Source: an uncultured Bdellovibrio sp.
GTDB taxonomy: Bacteria > Bdellovibrionota > Bdellovibrionia > Bdellovibrionales > Bdellovibrionaceae
NCBI GenBank assembly: GCA_937871355.1
Contig: CALMPX010000201.1
Coordinates: 1-5,179 of the forward strand
Direction of reading: 5' to 3'
Length of the DNA stretch: 5,179 bases
Below the pieces are notes generated by a model, which saw nothing but the letters and a program-made list of their open reading frames with translations, searched no databases and had not been told where the DNA came from. Of this stretch, positions 4,156-5,179 are shown piece by piece (position 1 is the first letter of the stretch; each line of letters opens with the position of its first letter). A program made the translations under genes and the position numbers.

Positions 4156-5179
4156 CGTTCCCGTAATCACTGCGCATATTGTAGTTTTCATTTAAAGAAT
4201 TTTCGCTTTTTGGCATTAATCCTTTTTTCTTCATTTTTTCAACGAGGGTAGTTCGGTTTAATCGCAGTAGCAAAGCCGCTTGATTTTTGTTCCAACCGGT
4301 TTTCTCTAGTGCTTTTAAGATCAAAGCATTTTCAAATTGATCGACAGTCGAGTTAAAATCTAAGCCTGCATCAGGTAAATCAATAATGCCGGTTTCGGCA
4401 AAACAGGCGGCAGCCGATTTATATTTCGCCGGTAAATCCGTGATTTGAACTTCGCCGAAGCCTTTAAGAATACTTAAGCGCTCCATCAAATTTTCAAGTT
4501 CACGGATATTTCCTGGCCAAGAGTAATTATTGAGACAAGATAGGGCTTCAGAAGAAAATCCAGTTAAGATCTTCGCTTTATTTTTGTTAAAGATGGTCAA
4601 AAAGTGATTTAACAACAACGGAATATCACTTTTTCTTTCACGTAAAGCGGGGATGTGTATAGGAATGACGTTTAAACGGTAATAAAGATCTTCTCTGAAT
4701 TTACCTTCTTCAACCGCGCGGTCTAAATCTTTATGAGTCGCGGCGATCACTCGCGCATTCATCGTGATCGTTTTCGTTGAACCGACGGGTTCGAAAGTTT
4801 TTTCTTGGAGAGCGCGCAATATTTTAACTTGAAGGCTAGGATCTAAATCGCCAATCTCATCGAGGAAAATGGTTCCATCTTCCGCTGATTCGAAGCGTCC
4901 CATGCGATTGGCGATAGCACCGGTGAAAGCTCCTTTAACATGTCCGAAGAGTTCGCTTTCGAGTAGCTCAGAAGGGATTGCTCCGCAGTTAATGGCAATA
5001 AAAGGTCCGTTTCCTCGATTGGAATTGTAATGAATCGCCTTGGCGATCAATTCTTTTCCCGTTCCTGATTCGCCGGTGATCAAAACAGTCGATTCAGCAT
5101 CGGCCACACGTTCAACTAAAGATAAGCAGTTTTTAATACTATCACTTTCGCCGATGATTTGAGTGAAACGGTATTTCGT
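4142..5179 (-). CDS. Sigma-54-dependent transcriptional activator (NtrC family), N-terminus cut by window edge
   Basis: A bacterial enhancer-binding protein that would use ATP hydrolysis to open promoters bound by sigma-54 RNA polymerase. The frame is open to the window edge, giving 345 visible residues; a GTG at 5107 is an internal valine just before Walker A. In visible numbering: the start of the AAA+ domain TQIIGESDSI (6-15), Walker A GESGTGKE (36-43), an intact sigma-54-contacting GAFTGA loop (83-88), Walker B TIFLDEIGDL (103-112), sensor I RVIAATHKD (143-151), the arginine-finger segment FREDLYYRLNV (161-171) and sensor II WPGNIRELEN (221-230). A Fis-type helix-turn-helix follows at about 280-322, containing NKNQAALLLRLNRTTLVEKM. 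The RTTLVEKM recognition-helix sequence resembles FleQ/FlrA-type flagellar regulators, but the N-terminal sensory domain that would settle this is outside the window. After the helix-turn-helix comes a roughly 23-residue tail rich in Asn, Asp and Ser. Confidence 0.96.
   Translation of the reverse strand, partial: TKYRFTQIIGESDSIKNCLSLVERVADAESTVLITGESGTGKELIAKAIHYNSNRGNGPFIAINCGAIPSELLESELFGHVKGAFTGAIANRMGRFESAEDGTIFLDEIGDLDPSLQVKILRALQEKTFEPVGSTKTITMNARVIAATHKDLDRAVEEGKFREDLYYRLNVIPIHIPALRERKSDIPLLLNHFLTIFNKNKAKILTGFSSEALSCLNNYSWPGNIRELENLMERLSILKGFGEVQITDLPAKYKSAAACFAETGIIDLPDAGLDFNSTVDQFENALILKALEKTGWNKNQAALLLRLNRTTLVEKMKKKGLMPKSENSLNENYNMRSDYGNDADL

Noticed and set aside
5105..5107. GTG as start of the sigma-54 activator
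   Set aside because: It lies in the middle of the AAA+ domain just before Walker A, and the frame continues with family-like sequence to the window edge.

Overview
The window reads as a piece of an AT-rich Gram-negative bacterial chromosome (roughly 40% G+C judged by eye). A methyl-accepting chemotaxis protein with the receptor-tip variant IVFQTKLLSFNASVEAARAGE lies next to an NtrC-type sigma-54 activator. Both suggest a motile member of Bdellovibrionota or a related delta-proteobacterium-like lineage. That assignment is inferred from general familiarity with such proteins and is only moderately secure.

Layout. (1) Positions 1-1482, plus strand: the 3' part of a chemoreceptor gene whose start lies before the window. 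It carries the end of a periplasmic helical sensor, one membrane helix, apparently no HAMP domain, and a long coiled-coil signalling domain. (2) Positions 1516-3780, minus strand and convergent with the receptor: a compact operon in the order pabA-pabB-pabC for p-aminobenzoate, the folate precursor. PabA (glutamine amidotransferase) and PabB (aminodeoxychorismate synthase) turn chorismate and glutamine into aminodeoxychorismate. PabC (PLP-dependent lyase) then releases pyruvate and p-aminobenzoate. pabA and pabB overlap by ATGA. pabB and pabC overlap by 11 bases inside a potential hairpin that holds the ribosome-binding site, the start codon and the stop codon. (3) Positions 3781-3910: a 130-base divergent control region with a TATAAT box very close to pabA, a perfect 8-bp palindrome just upstream of that box, and three copies of the octamer ATATGTAA/TTACATAT nearer the plus-strand gene. 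(4) Positions 3911-4108, plus strand: an unrecognised 65-residue basic protein with a strong ribosome-binding site and a hydrophobic C-terminal end. (5) Positions 4142-5179, minus strand: the 3' part of a sigma-54 enhancer-binding protein (AAA+ ATPase plus Fis-type helix-turn-helix), cut by the window edge at its N-terminus. A stem-loop surrounds its stop codon.

The clear genes belong to ordinary families. No mobile element, CRISPR array, tRNA or rRNA was seen. The less explained material is the divergent control region, the small membrane-like protein and the RNA hairpin at the pabB/pabC junction.
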